Shown: positions 22,936-29,879 of the stretch, one piece after another | How positions within the stretch are numbered: position 1 is the first letter of the stretch | Layout: each line of letters opens with the position of its first letter | Assembly (NCBI GenBank): GCA_025352765.1 | Contig: JANXSI010000479.1 | Coordinates: 1 to 29,879, forward strand | Direction of reading: 5' to 3' | From: Devosia sp. | GTDB lineage: Bacteria > Pseudomonadota > Alphaproteobacteria > Rhizobiales > Devosiaceae | DNA: 29,879 bases | The notes under the pieces: generated by a model | What the model saw: the letters and a program-made list of their open reading frames with translations, nothing else | What the model was told of the DNA's origin: nothing | Databases searched by the model: none | Program-made: the position numbers and the translations under genes

Positions 22936-23895
22936 TCAGGCCGTCTGGCGGTCGAACTGCCCGTTCGGGGCGAACCGCCACATATAGGTCGGCAGCACCG
23001 CATCGAGCGGCCGCGGCACGATGCCGAAGGCCGCGATCGTGCGCTTTTCGGCAATCGCCTGGGCCGACACCACATTGTCGACGCCGAGGAGCTTCACCTG
23101 ATCGGCCGTGACCGGCGGCTTGGGCAGGATGCTCATCGGGATCGCCAGCAGCGCCCCGACCCACAGCGGCAGCGGCAGGATGGGGTTGCTGCGCTTGGTC
23201 TCAGTCAGCACCTTGTCGACCAGCTGCCGGTAGGTCAGCACCTCAGGCCCGCCCAGCTCATAGATCTTGCCGGTCTTGCCCGCGCCGGTCGCCGCCGCTG
23301 CAACCGCCTCGGCGACGTCGGCCACCGAAACCGGCTGAAAGTTCGTCGTGCCGCCGAACAGCGGGAACACCGGCAAGCCGCGCACCAGTTCGCCCAGCTT
23401 GGTGAAGAACCCGTCGCCGACGCCGAAAATCAGCGACGGCCGGAAGATGATCGCCGTCGGGAACGCCTTCAGCACCTCGGCTTCGCCCATGGCGCGCGAC
23501 CGGGCGAAGAGGCTCGCCGAATCGTCGGCGGCGCCCAAAATCGACATCTGCACCAGCCGCGTGACGCCGGCGGCCTTCGCCGCCTCGGCGACATTGCGGG
23601 CTCCCGTGACATTGATCGCCCGGAACCGTTGCTTGCCCTTTTCGAGGCCGATCGCCGCGAGGTTGATGACGACATCGGCACCGCGCACGGCTGCCGCAAC
23701 GGAGTCCTTGTTGCGCAGATTCGCCTGCATCGGCACCACCTGCCCGACGGCGCCCAGCGGCCGCAGATGGCCCGCCAGGTCCGGCCGGCGCACCGCGACG
23801 CGAATCCGGTAGCCGGCGCGCGCCAGCAGTTGCACCACCTGCGTTCCCACGAACCCCGAACCGCCGAAAATCGTGATCAGCTGGGGGTGGTCCAT
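22936..23895 (-). CDS. Complex I NDUFA9 subunit family protein (NAD-dependent atypical SDR)
   Basis: The 319-residue protein begins at ATG 23895 with GGAG 7 bases upstream. The Rossmann motif ITIFGGSGFVGTQVVQLL is at the start, and a VINLAAIG strand and LVQMSILGA follow, the latter replacing the usual catalytic Tyr-based site as in atypical SDRs. A C-terminal helix-rich part (VLTETKRSNPILPLPLWVGALL) may associate with the membrane. It is related to the mitochondrial complex I accessory subunit NDUFA9, but bacterial homologues are often soluble and of unknown function. The gene stands alone, opposite uppP. Confidence 0.85.
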   Translation of the reverse strand: MDHPQLITIFGGSGFVGTQVVQLLARAGYRIRVAVRRPDLAGHLRPLGAVGQVVPMQANLRNKDSVAAAVRGADVVINLAAIGLEKGKQRFRAINVTGARNVAEAAKAAGVTRLVQMSILGAADDSASLFARSRAMGEAEVLKAFPTAIIFRPSLIFGVGDGFFTKLGELVRGLPVFPLFGGTTNFQPVSVADVAEAVAAAATGAGKTGKIYELGGPEVLTYRQLVDKVLTETKRSNPILPLPLWVGALLAIPMSILPKPPVTADQVKLLGVDNVVSAQAIAEKRTIAAFGIVPRPLDAVLPTYMWRFAPNGQFDRQTA

Positions 23896-24016
23896 CAGGC
23901 GGCTCCGCAAGGTTGAATGAGGCTATGGCCTTCTATCGTGAAGCCCGCCGCACTGTCGAGCCTCACCCACGTCGCAGGCGGCGTGCAACCGATCCGTCCC
24001 GGCGCACTATCCACGA

Positions 24017-24045
24017 TTGACACCGTGCCGCCACTCCCCTAGTGA
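24017..24045 (+). promoter_or_regulatory. Promoter of tRNA-Leu
   Basis: A consensus TTGACA (24017-24022) is 17 bases upstream of TAGTGA (24040-24045). The predicted start near 24052 leaves about 12 bases before the mature tRNA. Confidence 0.65.
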
Positions 24046-24063
24046 ACCGGCGCCCATCGGTTT

Positions 24064-24148
24064 GCCCTGGTGGCGGAATTGGTAGACGCGCACGGTTCAG
24101 GTCCGTGTGTTTAACGACGTGGAGGTTCGAGTCCTCTCCAGGGCACCA
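24064..24148 (+). tRNA. tRNA-Leu(CAG)
   Basis: The 85-base sequence folds as a class II tRNA. The acceptor stem is GCCCTGG with CCAGGGC, the anticodon arm CACGG-TTCAGGT-CCGTG gives anticodon CAG (reading CUG codons), a long variable arm follows, and the T arm has the TTCGAGT loop. The discriminator base A and the CCA tail are encoded. CUG is the main leucine codon in high-GC genomes. It has its own promoter and no adjacent tRNA. Confidence 0.97.
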
Positions 24149-24314
24149 TTTCTCCCGCTTCAGGCGGGACGCCGAGCCTGAGCGCGACCAGCGCTCCACC
24201 TGAAAGGCTTCGCAGCGTGCAACGGATCTTCCGATCCGCACCCCTCATGCGCAACCGGCCCCTCTCGTCAGTCGTGCCTTGCCTTCAGCGGGCGTGGACT
24301 GCGGCCACGCCTCG

Positions 24315-25310
24315 CTAGATCGAGACGATCGCCTTGATGACGCCTGTGCGGTCCTTGCTCCACAGCGGCAGGTCCCTCGCGACGTGGTCGAGATCGGTCG
24401 CGTGCGTCGCCAGCGCCTTGGTCGGCACTCGTCCCTCGAGCATTGAGGTCATCACGTGGACGAAATCCGCCTCGGTGGCGTTGCGTGAGGCGCGGATCGT
24501 CACTTCGCGCCGGTGCACCTCGGCATCCGGCCAGACCAGGTCGCCGCTGGTGACCCCCACCAGTGTCAGGCTGCCGCCGTTGCGGACATAGGACAGTGCC
24601 GCGCTCATCGAGCGCAGCGAGCCGGTGGCATCGAGCACAGCGTCGAACCCGCTGGCGCGCCGGGTGCGGAACGTCTCGGCTTCGATGTCGCTGAGACCGA
24701 AGGCCTCAAAGCCCATGGCCTTGGCGGACGCGATCTTGTCTGGGGCGGCGTCGAGCAGTGTCACGTCGGCCCCGGCGATTCGCGCAAAGACCGCGGTCCC
24801 CAGCCCGATCGGGCCGCCGCCGATCACCAGCGCCCGCACGCCGGGGGTCAGCGCCGTCCGCCGCACCGCATGGGCGCCAATGGCGAGAAACTCGACCATC
24901 GCGGCGTCGGCCAGATCGAGGCCGCGGGCCGGATAGAGATTGCCGGCCGGCACGACGATCTCGTCGCACATGCCGCCGTCGGCGTGGACGCCCAGCACCT
25001 TGAGCGTCTCGCAGCAATTGGGCGTGCCGCTCGTGCAGGCCGGGCAATGGCCGCAATTGAGATACGGGTTGATGACCACCGCGTCGCCTTTGGCGAACCC
25101 GCTGCCCGCCTCAGCCACCCGGCCCGACAATTCGTGGCCGATGATGCGCGGATAGGCGAGGAACGGGTGGCTCCCCTCGAAGATGTGGTAGTCGGTGCCG
25201 CAGATGCCGACGTGGGAAATTTTCACGCGAACCCAGCCGTCCGGCTGGCTCGGCGGCGCCACCTCGATCAGTTCGACATGCCCCGGTTCACGAACGGATA
25301 ATGCGCGCAT
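24315..25310 (-). CDS. Zinc-dependent alcohol/sugar-acid dehydrogenase
   Basis: The 331-residue protein is a medium-chain dehydrogenase started at ATG 25310, where the family N-terminus MRALSVREPG begins; the upstream frame to 25382 covers the divergent promoter. Catalytic zinc ligands are C37 (in GICGTD) and H59-E60 (GHE); structural zinc is held by C86, C89, C92 and C100. The NAD(P) site is GGGPIG at 164-169. It resembles L-gulonate/L-galactonate-5-dehydrogenase and galactitol-type enzymes, so oxidation of a polyol or sugar acid is likely. It is divergent from the sugar ABC transporter, implying a shared pathway. Confidence 0.88.
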   Translation of the reverse strand: MRALSVREPGHVELIEVAPPSQPDGWVRVKISHVGICGTDYHIFEGSHPFLAYPRIIGHELSGRVAEAGSGFAKGDAVVINPYLNCGHCPACTSGTPNCCETLKVLGVHADGGMCDEIVVPAGNLYPARGLDLADAAMVEFLAIGAHAVRRTALTPGVRALVIGGGPIGLGTAVFARIAGADVTLLDAAPDKIASAKAMGFEAFGLSDIEAETFRTRRASGFDAVLDATGSLRSMSAALSYVRNGGSLTLVGVTSGDLVWPDAEVHRREVTIRASRNATEADFVHVMTSMLEGRVPTKALATHATDLDHVARDLPLWSKDRTGVIKAIVSI

Positions 25311-25340
25311 CACGATAGCCCTCTCGATCACGAGAGCTTC

Positions 25341-25384
25341 ATATGCATAAAAACCATCTGGTGGAAGCTGTTTTCTATGCATAT
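25341..25384. promoter_or_regulatory. Paired TATGCATA palindromes in the divergent promoter region
   Basis: The 8-base palindrome TATGCATA occurs at 25342-25349 and 25376-25383. Their extensions ATATGCATA and TATGCATAT make the pair an inverted repeat with centres 34 bases apart, about three helical turns. A possible -10 for the transporter operon, TATAGT (25382-25387), overlaps the right copy. These are the best candidate sites for the GntR regulator encoded at the end of the operon, but no direct link is shown. Confidence 0.5.
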
Positions 25385-25443
25385 AGTTCGATCTGGCGTC
25401 GCAGCATCAGACTGCAAAAATGGCGCCCAAAAGGGAGAATCAT

Positions 25444-26427
25444 ATGTCGAACAAGCTGTTTGGCCGCCGCGCCATGCTGCAGATTTCAGCACTGGCCCTG
25501 ACGGCGAGTCTGGTCGCCATGGCGCCGGTGCGTGCAGCCGACATCACCATTCCGGTGATCGTCAAGGACACCACCTCGCCGTATTGGCAGATCGTGCTCG
25601 CCGGCGCTCGCCAGGCCGGCAAGGATCTGGGCATCAACGTCCCTGAGCTGGGCGCCCAGTCGGAATCGGACATCAACGGCCAGATCACCATTCTAGAGAA
25701 CGCCGTTGCCGGCAAGCCCGCCGCCGTCGTGATCTCGCCGACCGAGTTCAAGGCGCTTGGCGCGCCGATCGACGAAGCCGCCAAGTCCGTGCCGATCATC
25801 GGCATCGACTCGTCCGCTGATTCCAAGGCCTTCACCTCGTTCCTGACCACCAACAACGAGACCGGCGGCCAGGTCGCTGCGGACGGACTCGCCGCGGCGA
25901 TCAAGGAAAAGACCGGCGCCATCAAGGGCGATATCGCGATCATCACCAGCCTGCCGGGCGTCGGCTCGCTCGATGCCCGCGACAAGGGCTTCAAGGAGCA
26001 GATCGCCGCCAAGTACCCCGACCTCAAGATCATCGCGCAGAAGGTTGCCGATGGCCAGGCGACGACCGGCCTCAACATCATGACCGACCTGCTGACCGCC
26101 AACCCCAACCTGGTTGGTGTGTTTGCGGACAACTTGATCATGGGTGAAGGCGCCGGCCAGGCGATTGCCGAAAACAAGGCGGCCGACAAGGTTGCTCTGG
26201 TCAACTTCGACAGCGACGACAAGACGCTGGGCTTCCTCAACGACGGCACCACCGCGGCGCTGGTCGTCCAGGATCCCTACCGCATGGGCTATGACGGCGT
26301 GAAGACCGCGCTGGCTGCGTCGAAGGGCGAAAAAGTCGAGGCCAACGTCGACACCGGCGCCAACCTCGTGACCAAGGCGAACCAGACCGATCCGAAGATC
26401 GACGCCCTGATCCACCCCAAGATGTAG
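25444..26427 (+). CDS. Sugar ABC transporter substrate-binding protein (RbsB-like)
   Basis: This 327-residue periplasmic receptor belongs to the Peripla_BP_4/RbsB family. The start at 25444 has GGGAG 6 bases upstream; a frame eight codons longer lacks a site. The N-terminus NKLFGRRAMLQ plus a hydrophobic stretch and PVRA-AD cleavage looks like a twin-arginine or Sec signal peptide. The mature part has IPVIVKDTTSPYWQIVLAGARQAGKDLG, typical of first-strand ligand contacts, NETGGQVAADGLAAAI, and KVALVNFDSDDKTLGFLNDGT near the C-domain. The sugar is unknown. The gene is first in an operon with the ATPase and permease. Confidence 0.92.
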   Translation: MSNKLFGRRAMLQISALALTASLVAMAPVRAADITIPVIVKDTTSPYWQIVLAGARQAGKDLGINVPELGAQSESDINGQITILENAVAGKPAAVVISPTEFKALGAPIDEAAKSVPIIGIDSSADSKAFTSFLTTNNETGGQVAADGLAAAIKEKTGAIKGDIAIITSLPGVGSLDARDKGFKEQIAAKYPDLKIIAQKVADGQATTGLNIMTDLLTANPNLVGVFADNLIMGEGAGQAIAENKAADKVALVNFDSDDKTLGFLNDGTTAALVVQDPYRMGYDGVKTALAASKGEKVEANVDTGANLVTKANQTDPKIDALIHPKM

Positions 26428-26448
26428 TCCTCGGACCATCGGGCATTT

Positions 26449-26481
26449 GGGCCGCATCGACGCTTTGACGCGGTGCGGCCC
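26449..26481 (+). other. Stable hairpin between binding-protein and ATPase genes
   Basis: GGGCCGCATCG (26449-26459) pairs with CGGTGCGGCCC (26471-26481) in an 11-pair stem with an 11-base loop. No T-run follows, so it is not a typical terminator. Such hairpins often protect binding-protein mRNA and lower expression of the downstream transporter genes. Confidence 0.55.
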
Positions 26482-26520
26482 ATTGTCTACGGTTCGCCGC
26501 ATGAGGCCTGGGAGGGAACC

Positions 26521-28032
26521 ATGACTGTGCCGACGGATGCGCGCGCCCCGGGCGCCGGCCCCATCCTCGAACTGCGCAACCTTGCCAAGAACTACGGCCC
26601 GGTGCTGGCGCTGAAGCCGGCATCGCTGGCGTTCAACTACGACGAGATCCACGCCATCGTCGGCGAAAACGGCGCCGGCAAGTCGACGCTGATCAAGCTG
26701 CTCACCGGCGTCATCCGGCGCAGCTCCGGCGAGATCTACTGGAACGGCAATCTTGTGGCGCTCGACACGCCCCAGGAAGCGATCGATCACGGCATCAATG
26801 CGGTGCACCAGGAGGTGGTGCTGTGCCGGCACCTGACGGTGGCCGCCAACATCTTTCTGGGCGACGAGACGGTCCGCTTCGGCCTGTTGCAGAAGCGCGA
26901 GATGACGCGCGAGGCGCAGCGTATCCTCGACGGCATGGGCTTCGACATTCCCGCCGGAGCGCCGCTGGGCGATCTGACCATCGGCCAGCAACAGCTGGTA
27001 GCGACCGCACGCGCCTCGCTGCGCGGCACGAAATTCCTGATCTTTGACGAACCGACCGCCTATCTCACCCGGCAGGAGGCGGCGCAGCTGTTTGCGCTGA
27101 TCCGCCGGCTGCGCGAGCAGGGCGTCACCATCGTCTACATCAGCCACCGGCTCGAGGAAGTGTTCGAGCTCGCCGACCGGGTGACCGTGCTGCGCGATGG
27201 CAATCTCGTGGGCACCCGCAATATCGGCGACACCAACGAGACCGAGCTAGTGTCCATGATGATCAACCGCTCGATCGAGCAGATCTACCATAAGGAGACC
27301 GTGCCGCTCGGCGAGGTGCTGCTCGAGACCCGCAATCTGTCGGGCAGGGGCTTTGAGGACATCTCGCTCACCGTGCGGCGCGGCGAGATCGTCGGGCTTT
27401 ATGGCCTGATCGGCGCCGGGCGCAGCCAGTTCGCGATGAGCGTTTTCGGCCGCAATCCGAAAACCGCCGGCCAGATCCTGTGGAAGGGCCAACCGGTCGA
27501 CATCCGTAACGAGCGGCAGGCAATTGCCCTCGGCATCGCCATGGCGCCCGAGAGCCGCCGCGACCAGGGGCTCAACCTCAACATGTCGATCGGCTTCAAC
27601 CTCAATCTGCCGATCTACGACCGGCTGACGCACGGCTTCCTGCTGTCGGGCCGCGAGGAGGCCGAGCACGCCGACCGCCAGATCGCCGACCTTGCCATCA
27701 AGACCCCAAGCCGGCGCACGCTTGCGTCCTCGATGTCGGGCGGCAACCAGCAGAAGGTGGTCATCGGCAAGTGGCTCAATCACGGCGCCGACCTCTTCAT
27801 CTTCGACGAGCCGACCGTCGGCGTCGACGTCGGCACCAAGGCCGAAATCTACCGGCTGCTGGCTGAGCTCCTCAAGAAGGGCGCGGGCATCATCATGATT
27901 TCGTCCTACCTGCCCGAAGTCTATGAACTGGCCGACACGCTGCATGTGTTTCGGTCTCGCCGCCTGGTCGGCAGCAACGGCTTTCACCAGGTCAGTCACG
28001 AAGACGTCCTGGCAGAAGCGATCGGCGTATAG
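26521..28032 (+). CDS. Sugar ABC transporter ATP-binding protein, double-domain (RbsA/MglA-like)
   Basis: The 503-residue protein has two fused ATPase domains. The first has Walker A GENGAGKS (48-55), a degenerate signature LTIGQQQLVATARA, Walker B FLIFDEPTAYL and YISHRLEE. The second has a modified Walker A GLIGAGRSQFAMSVFGR, signature MSGGNQQKVVIGKWL and FIFDEPTVGVDVGTKAEIYRL, as is normal for RbsA/MglA/XylG. The ATG at 26521 follows GGGAGGG by 5 bases. It drives import together with the neighbouring permease, 8 bases downstream of its stop. The transported sugar cannot be assigned. Confidence 0.94.
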   Translation: MTVPTDARAPGAGPILELRNLAKNYGPVLALKPASLAFNYDEIHAIVGENGAGKSTLIKLLTGVIRRSSGEIYWNGNLVALDTPQEAIDHGINAVHQEVVLCRHLTVAANIFLGDETVRFGLLQKREMTREAQRILDGMGFDIPAGAPLGDLTIGQQQLVATARASLRGTKFLIFDEPTAYLTRQEAAQLFALIRRLREQGVTIVYISHRLEEVFELADRVTVLRDGNLVGTRNIGDTNETELVSMMINRSIEQIYHKETVPLGEVLLETRNLSGRGFEDISLTVRRGEIVGLYGLIGAGRSQFAMSVFGRNPKTAGQILWKGQPVDIRNERQAIALGIAMAPESRRDQGLNLNMSIGFNLNLPIYDRLTHGFLLSGREEAEHADRQIADLAIKTPSRRTLASSMSGGNQQKVVIGKWLNHGADLFIFDEPTVGVDVGTKAEIYRLLAELLKKGAGIIMISSYLPEVYELADTLHVFRSRRLVGSNGFHQVSHEDVLAEAIGV

Positions 28033-28040
28033 GGGGAACA

Positions 28041-29015
28041 ATGACCACACCGGAAATCGCGTCGATCGAGGCCGTTCGCAAACGGCGCAACTACAGTTTT
28101 CTGTTCGCGCTCACGCTCCTGGGCCTCTTGGTCCTGCTCTGGGCCATCCTGGCATTCGCCACGCCCAACTTCCTGACCCAGCGCAACATTCCCAACCTGA
28201 TGCGGCAGGGTTCGATGATCGCGATCCTGGCGCTCGGCCAGACCTTCGTCATCATCACCGCCGGCATCGATCTGTCGGTCGGCGCCATCGCCGGCTTCTG
28301 TACCGTGGTCATTGCGCTGCTGATCCAGGCAGGCGTTCCGGTCTGGCTTGCCATTCTTCTGACCCTCTTGGTCGGCCTCGGCATCGGCATCTTTCACGCC
28401 TTCGGCATCACCAAGATGGGGCTGCCGCCCTTCATCATCACGCTCGCCACGCTCACCTCGCTGCGCGGCATCGGCCTGCTGATGACCAATGGCGCAACCA
28501 TCAACATTACCAACAAGGATTTCACCGGCTTTGCGACGCTCGATTTTCTCGGCATCCCGAGCCTGTTCTGGATGGTGATCGTCGTCGCCATCCCCTCGCA
28601 CATCTTTCTCCAGCACACCCGCTGGGGCCGCTACATCTTCGCGGTCGGCTCGAATCCTGAATCGGCGCGCCTGTCGGGCGTTCGTGTTCGCCTGATCATC
28701 TATCTCGCCTATTCGCTGTCGGCGGTTTTTGCGGCGTTCGTGGGCGTACTGCTCGCGGCCCGTATCGGTATCGGCAACGCCACGCAGGCCGACGGCTGGG
28801 AACTGCAGGCGATCGCCTCGACGGTGATCGGCGGCACCTCGTTGTTCGGCGCGGTCGGCTCGGTGCAGGGGCCGCTGATCGGCGCCTTCATCCTCGCCAC
28901 CATCAACAACGGCGCCAACCTGCTCAACGTCAACTCGTTCTGGCAGCGCATCATCACCGGTGGGCTCATCATCCTGATCGTCTTCTTCGATCAACTCCGG
29001 CGCCGCAATCGATGA
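28041..29015 (+). CDS. Sugar ABC transporter permease (RbsC-like)
   Basis: The 324-residue inner-membrane protein is a BPD_transp_2 permease with about eight to ten transmembrane segments. It has the family motif GIDLSVGAIAGF, TKMGLPPFIITLATLTSLRGI, and the cytoplasmic RLSGVRVRLIIYLAYSL and STVIGGTSLFGAVGSVQGPLIGA loops that contact the ATPase. GGGGG lies 5 bases before the ATG. It is followed 4 bases later by the GntR gene, so regulator and transporter are one operon. Confidence 0.93.
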   Translation: MTTPEIASIEAVRKRRNYSFLFALTLLGLLVLLWAILAFATPNFLTQRNIPNLMRQGSMIAILALGQTFVIITAGIDLSVGAIAGFCTVVIALLIQAGVPVWLAILLTLLVGLGIGIFHAFGITKMGLPPFIITLATLTSLRGIGLLMTNGATINITNKDFTGFATLDFLGIPSLFWMVIVVAIPSHIFLQHTRWGRYIFAVGSNPESARLSGVRVRLIIYLAYSLSAVFAAFVGVLLAARIGIGNATQADGWELQAIASTVIGGTSLFGAVGSVQGPLIGAFILATINNGANLLNVNSFWQRIITGGLIILIVFFDQLRRRNR

Positions 29016-29019
29016 GCCG

Positions 29020-29879
29020 ATGAAGAGCGATGCCGTTTTCAAGCGGACGTTCAACCAGGCGCTGACCGTTGTCGGCAGGATGAAGCGCGGCGAGCGCTTG
29101 CCGAGCGAGCACACCTTGACGGTGCAGCTTGCCGTCAGTCGCAGCACCGTGCGCAAGACCATCAACGAGCTCGAGGTCCGGGGGATCGTCCAGCCGGCGC
29201 CGGACCGTGTGATCCTGCGCCGCCCGACCGTGCAGGACCGCTTCCCCGGCATCGAGACCATTGCGACCTCCGATCAGGTCGAAGGCCGCTTCATGGAGTG
29301 GATGCTGCGCAGCGACCTCGAGCCGGGCACGCCCATCAACGTGCTCGAGCTCAGCCGCCAGTTCGGCGTCTCGACCACGGCGCTGCGCGACTTCCTGATC
29401 CGCTTCATGCGCTTTGGCCTGTTGGAAAAGCGCCCCAATGCGAGCTGGGTGTTCAAGGGGATGACCCGCGATTTCGCGCTCGAACTGTTCGATGTCCGCG
29501 AGGCATTCGAGCTCAAGAGCGCCAGGGCCTTTATCGCGCTTCCCCCCGACCACCCCGCCTGGGATCGGCTGCGGGCGCTGCGTCAGGAGCATGTCGAGCT
29601 GGCCGCGGCGCTGGATGAGCGCTTCCAGGACTTTTCCAGTCTCGACGCCCGCTTCCATCAGCTCGTCAACGACGCCTCGCAGAACCGCTTCATGCGCGAC
29701 TTCAACGACGTCATGGCGTTCATTTTCCACTACCACTACCAGTGGAACAAGGCCTCGGAGCGAACCCGCAACGCCTTCGCCATCCGCGAGCACCTGGTCT
29801 ACATCGATGCCTTGCTGGCCGGCGACTGGAAGCGGGTTTCGCGTGCCGCCGAGACGCACCTCCACACCGCCCGCACCAC
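29020..29879 (+). CDS. GntR family regulator with FCD domain, truncated by the window end
   Basis: At least 286 residues are seen and no stop codon occurs before the window ends. The N-terminus has a GntR winged helix (about 20-58: ERLPSEHTLTVQLAVSRSTV, RKTINELEVRGIV). A second, similar helix-turn-helix lies at about 88-146 (LSRQFGVSTTALRDFLIRFMRFGLLEKR). The FCD ligand domain follows from about 155, with likely metal ligands D209, H213 (DARFHQL), H258 and H280. FCD regulators respond to carboxylates or sugar acids, fitting the dehydrogenase and transporter here. The start 5 bases after the permease stop has no strong ribosome site and is probably coupled. Confidence 0.85.
   Translation, partial: MKSDAVFKRTFNQALTVVGRMKRGERLPSEHTLTVQLAVSRSTVRKTINELEVRGIVQPAPDRVILRRPTVQDRFPGIETIATSDQVEGRFMEWMLRSDLEPGTPINVLELSRQFGVSTTALRDFLIRFMRFGLLEKRPNASWVFKGMTRDFALELFDVREAFELKSARAFIALPPDHPAWDRLRALRQEHVELAAALDERFQDFSSLDARFHQLVNDASQNRFMRDFNDVMAFIFHYHYQWNKASERTRNAFAIREHLVYIDALLAGDWKRVSRAAETHLHTART

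Noticed and set aside
22148..23164. 338-codon minus-strand open frame opposite uppP
   Set aside because: It is antisense to uppP and runs across the end of the NDUFA9-like gene; its composition is unlike a protein.
24152..24168. Hairpin TCCCGC/GCGGGA just after tRNA-Leu as a terminator
   Set aside because: The stem is short and no T-run follows.
23963..24241. 92-codon minus-strand open frame across the tRNA gene
   Set aside because: It reads through the tRNA gene in antisense and has no ribosome site or protein character.
24064..24314. tRNA-Leu as an integration site for a mobile element
   Set aside because: No integrase gene and no direct repeat of the tRNA 3' end were seen in the window.
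25693..27147. 484-codon open frame on the minus strand opposite the sugar transporter genes
   Set aside because: It is antisense to the binding protein and ATPase genes and shows no family pattern.
27996..29261. 421-codon minus-strand open frame opposite the permease and regulator
   Set aside because: It is a shadow of the RbsC-like and GntR genes with no ribosome site and no recognisable domain.

Overview
The window looks like chromosomal DNA of a high-GC alphaproteobacterium, probably of the order Hyphomicrobiales (Devosia-like or rhizobial). This rests on gene content and the style of the proteins (IF-3 N-terminus, DUF1045 protein, CYTH/CHAD pair, NDUFA9-like protein beside uppP, FCD-type GntR). 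It is inference, because no database search was possible. Most of the window is dense, ordinary gene territory. There is no phage, CRISPR array, rRNA or insertion sequence.

Layout. (1) 1-161: palindromic GC-rich intergenic repeat. (2) 162-3972, minus: an osmoprotectant-type ABC importer in the same gene order as E. coli osmF(yehZ)-yehY-yehX-yehW. (3) 4039-5774, minus: a fatty acid desaturase translationally coupled to a PhnD-like binding protein without a signal peptide. (4) 6102-8133: a DUF1045 2H phosphoesterase (plus) meeting a CHAD-CYTH gene pair (minus) at a shared CTAG. (5) 8231-10292, minus: a YghZ-like aldo/keto reductase and an unrecognised exported protein. (6) 10434-17082, minus: the translation cluster infC / marR / rpmI-rplT / pheS-pheT, ending in a glycosyltransferase-like gene. 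This cluster holds most of the regulatory detail: an ATT start codon for infC, terminators after infC and after rplT, a structured rpmI leader, a short Phe-codon reading frame before the pheS terminator, and a 16-codon mini-ORF linking pheS to pheT. (7) 17221-17967, plus: alpha/beta hydrolase, followed by a second palindromic repeat. (8) 18138-22026, minus: GNAT, NAD-dependent epimerase, queG, a BrnT/BrnA toxin-antitoxin pair and a glutathione S-transferase. (9) uppP (plus) and an NDUFA9-like protein (minus), convergent. (10) tRNA-Leu(CAG) with its promoter. (11) 24315-29879: a carbohydrate module, with a zinc alcohol dehydrogenase (minus) divergent from a sugar ABC importer (binding protein, double ATPase, permease) and a GntR regulator that runs off the window.

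How the parts work together. The first ABC system probably imports compatible solutes. The desaturase, its coupled partner and that importer lie head to tail and may share transcripts, a possible envelope/osmotic-stress theme. The last module looks like uptake of a sugar or sugar acid plus an oxidation step. It is probably controlled by the GntR protein through two TATGCATA palindromes in the divergent promoter region.

No clearly new multi-gene system was recognised. The most unusual points are the infC ATT start, the small reading frames around pheS, the toxin-antitoxin pair sitting between gst and queG with a 14-base overlap into a TTG-started queG, and a GntR regulator with what appear to be two tandem winged-helix domains.
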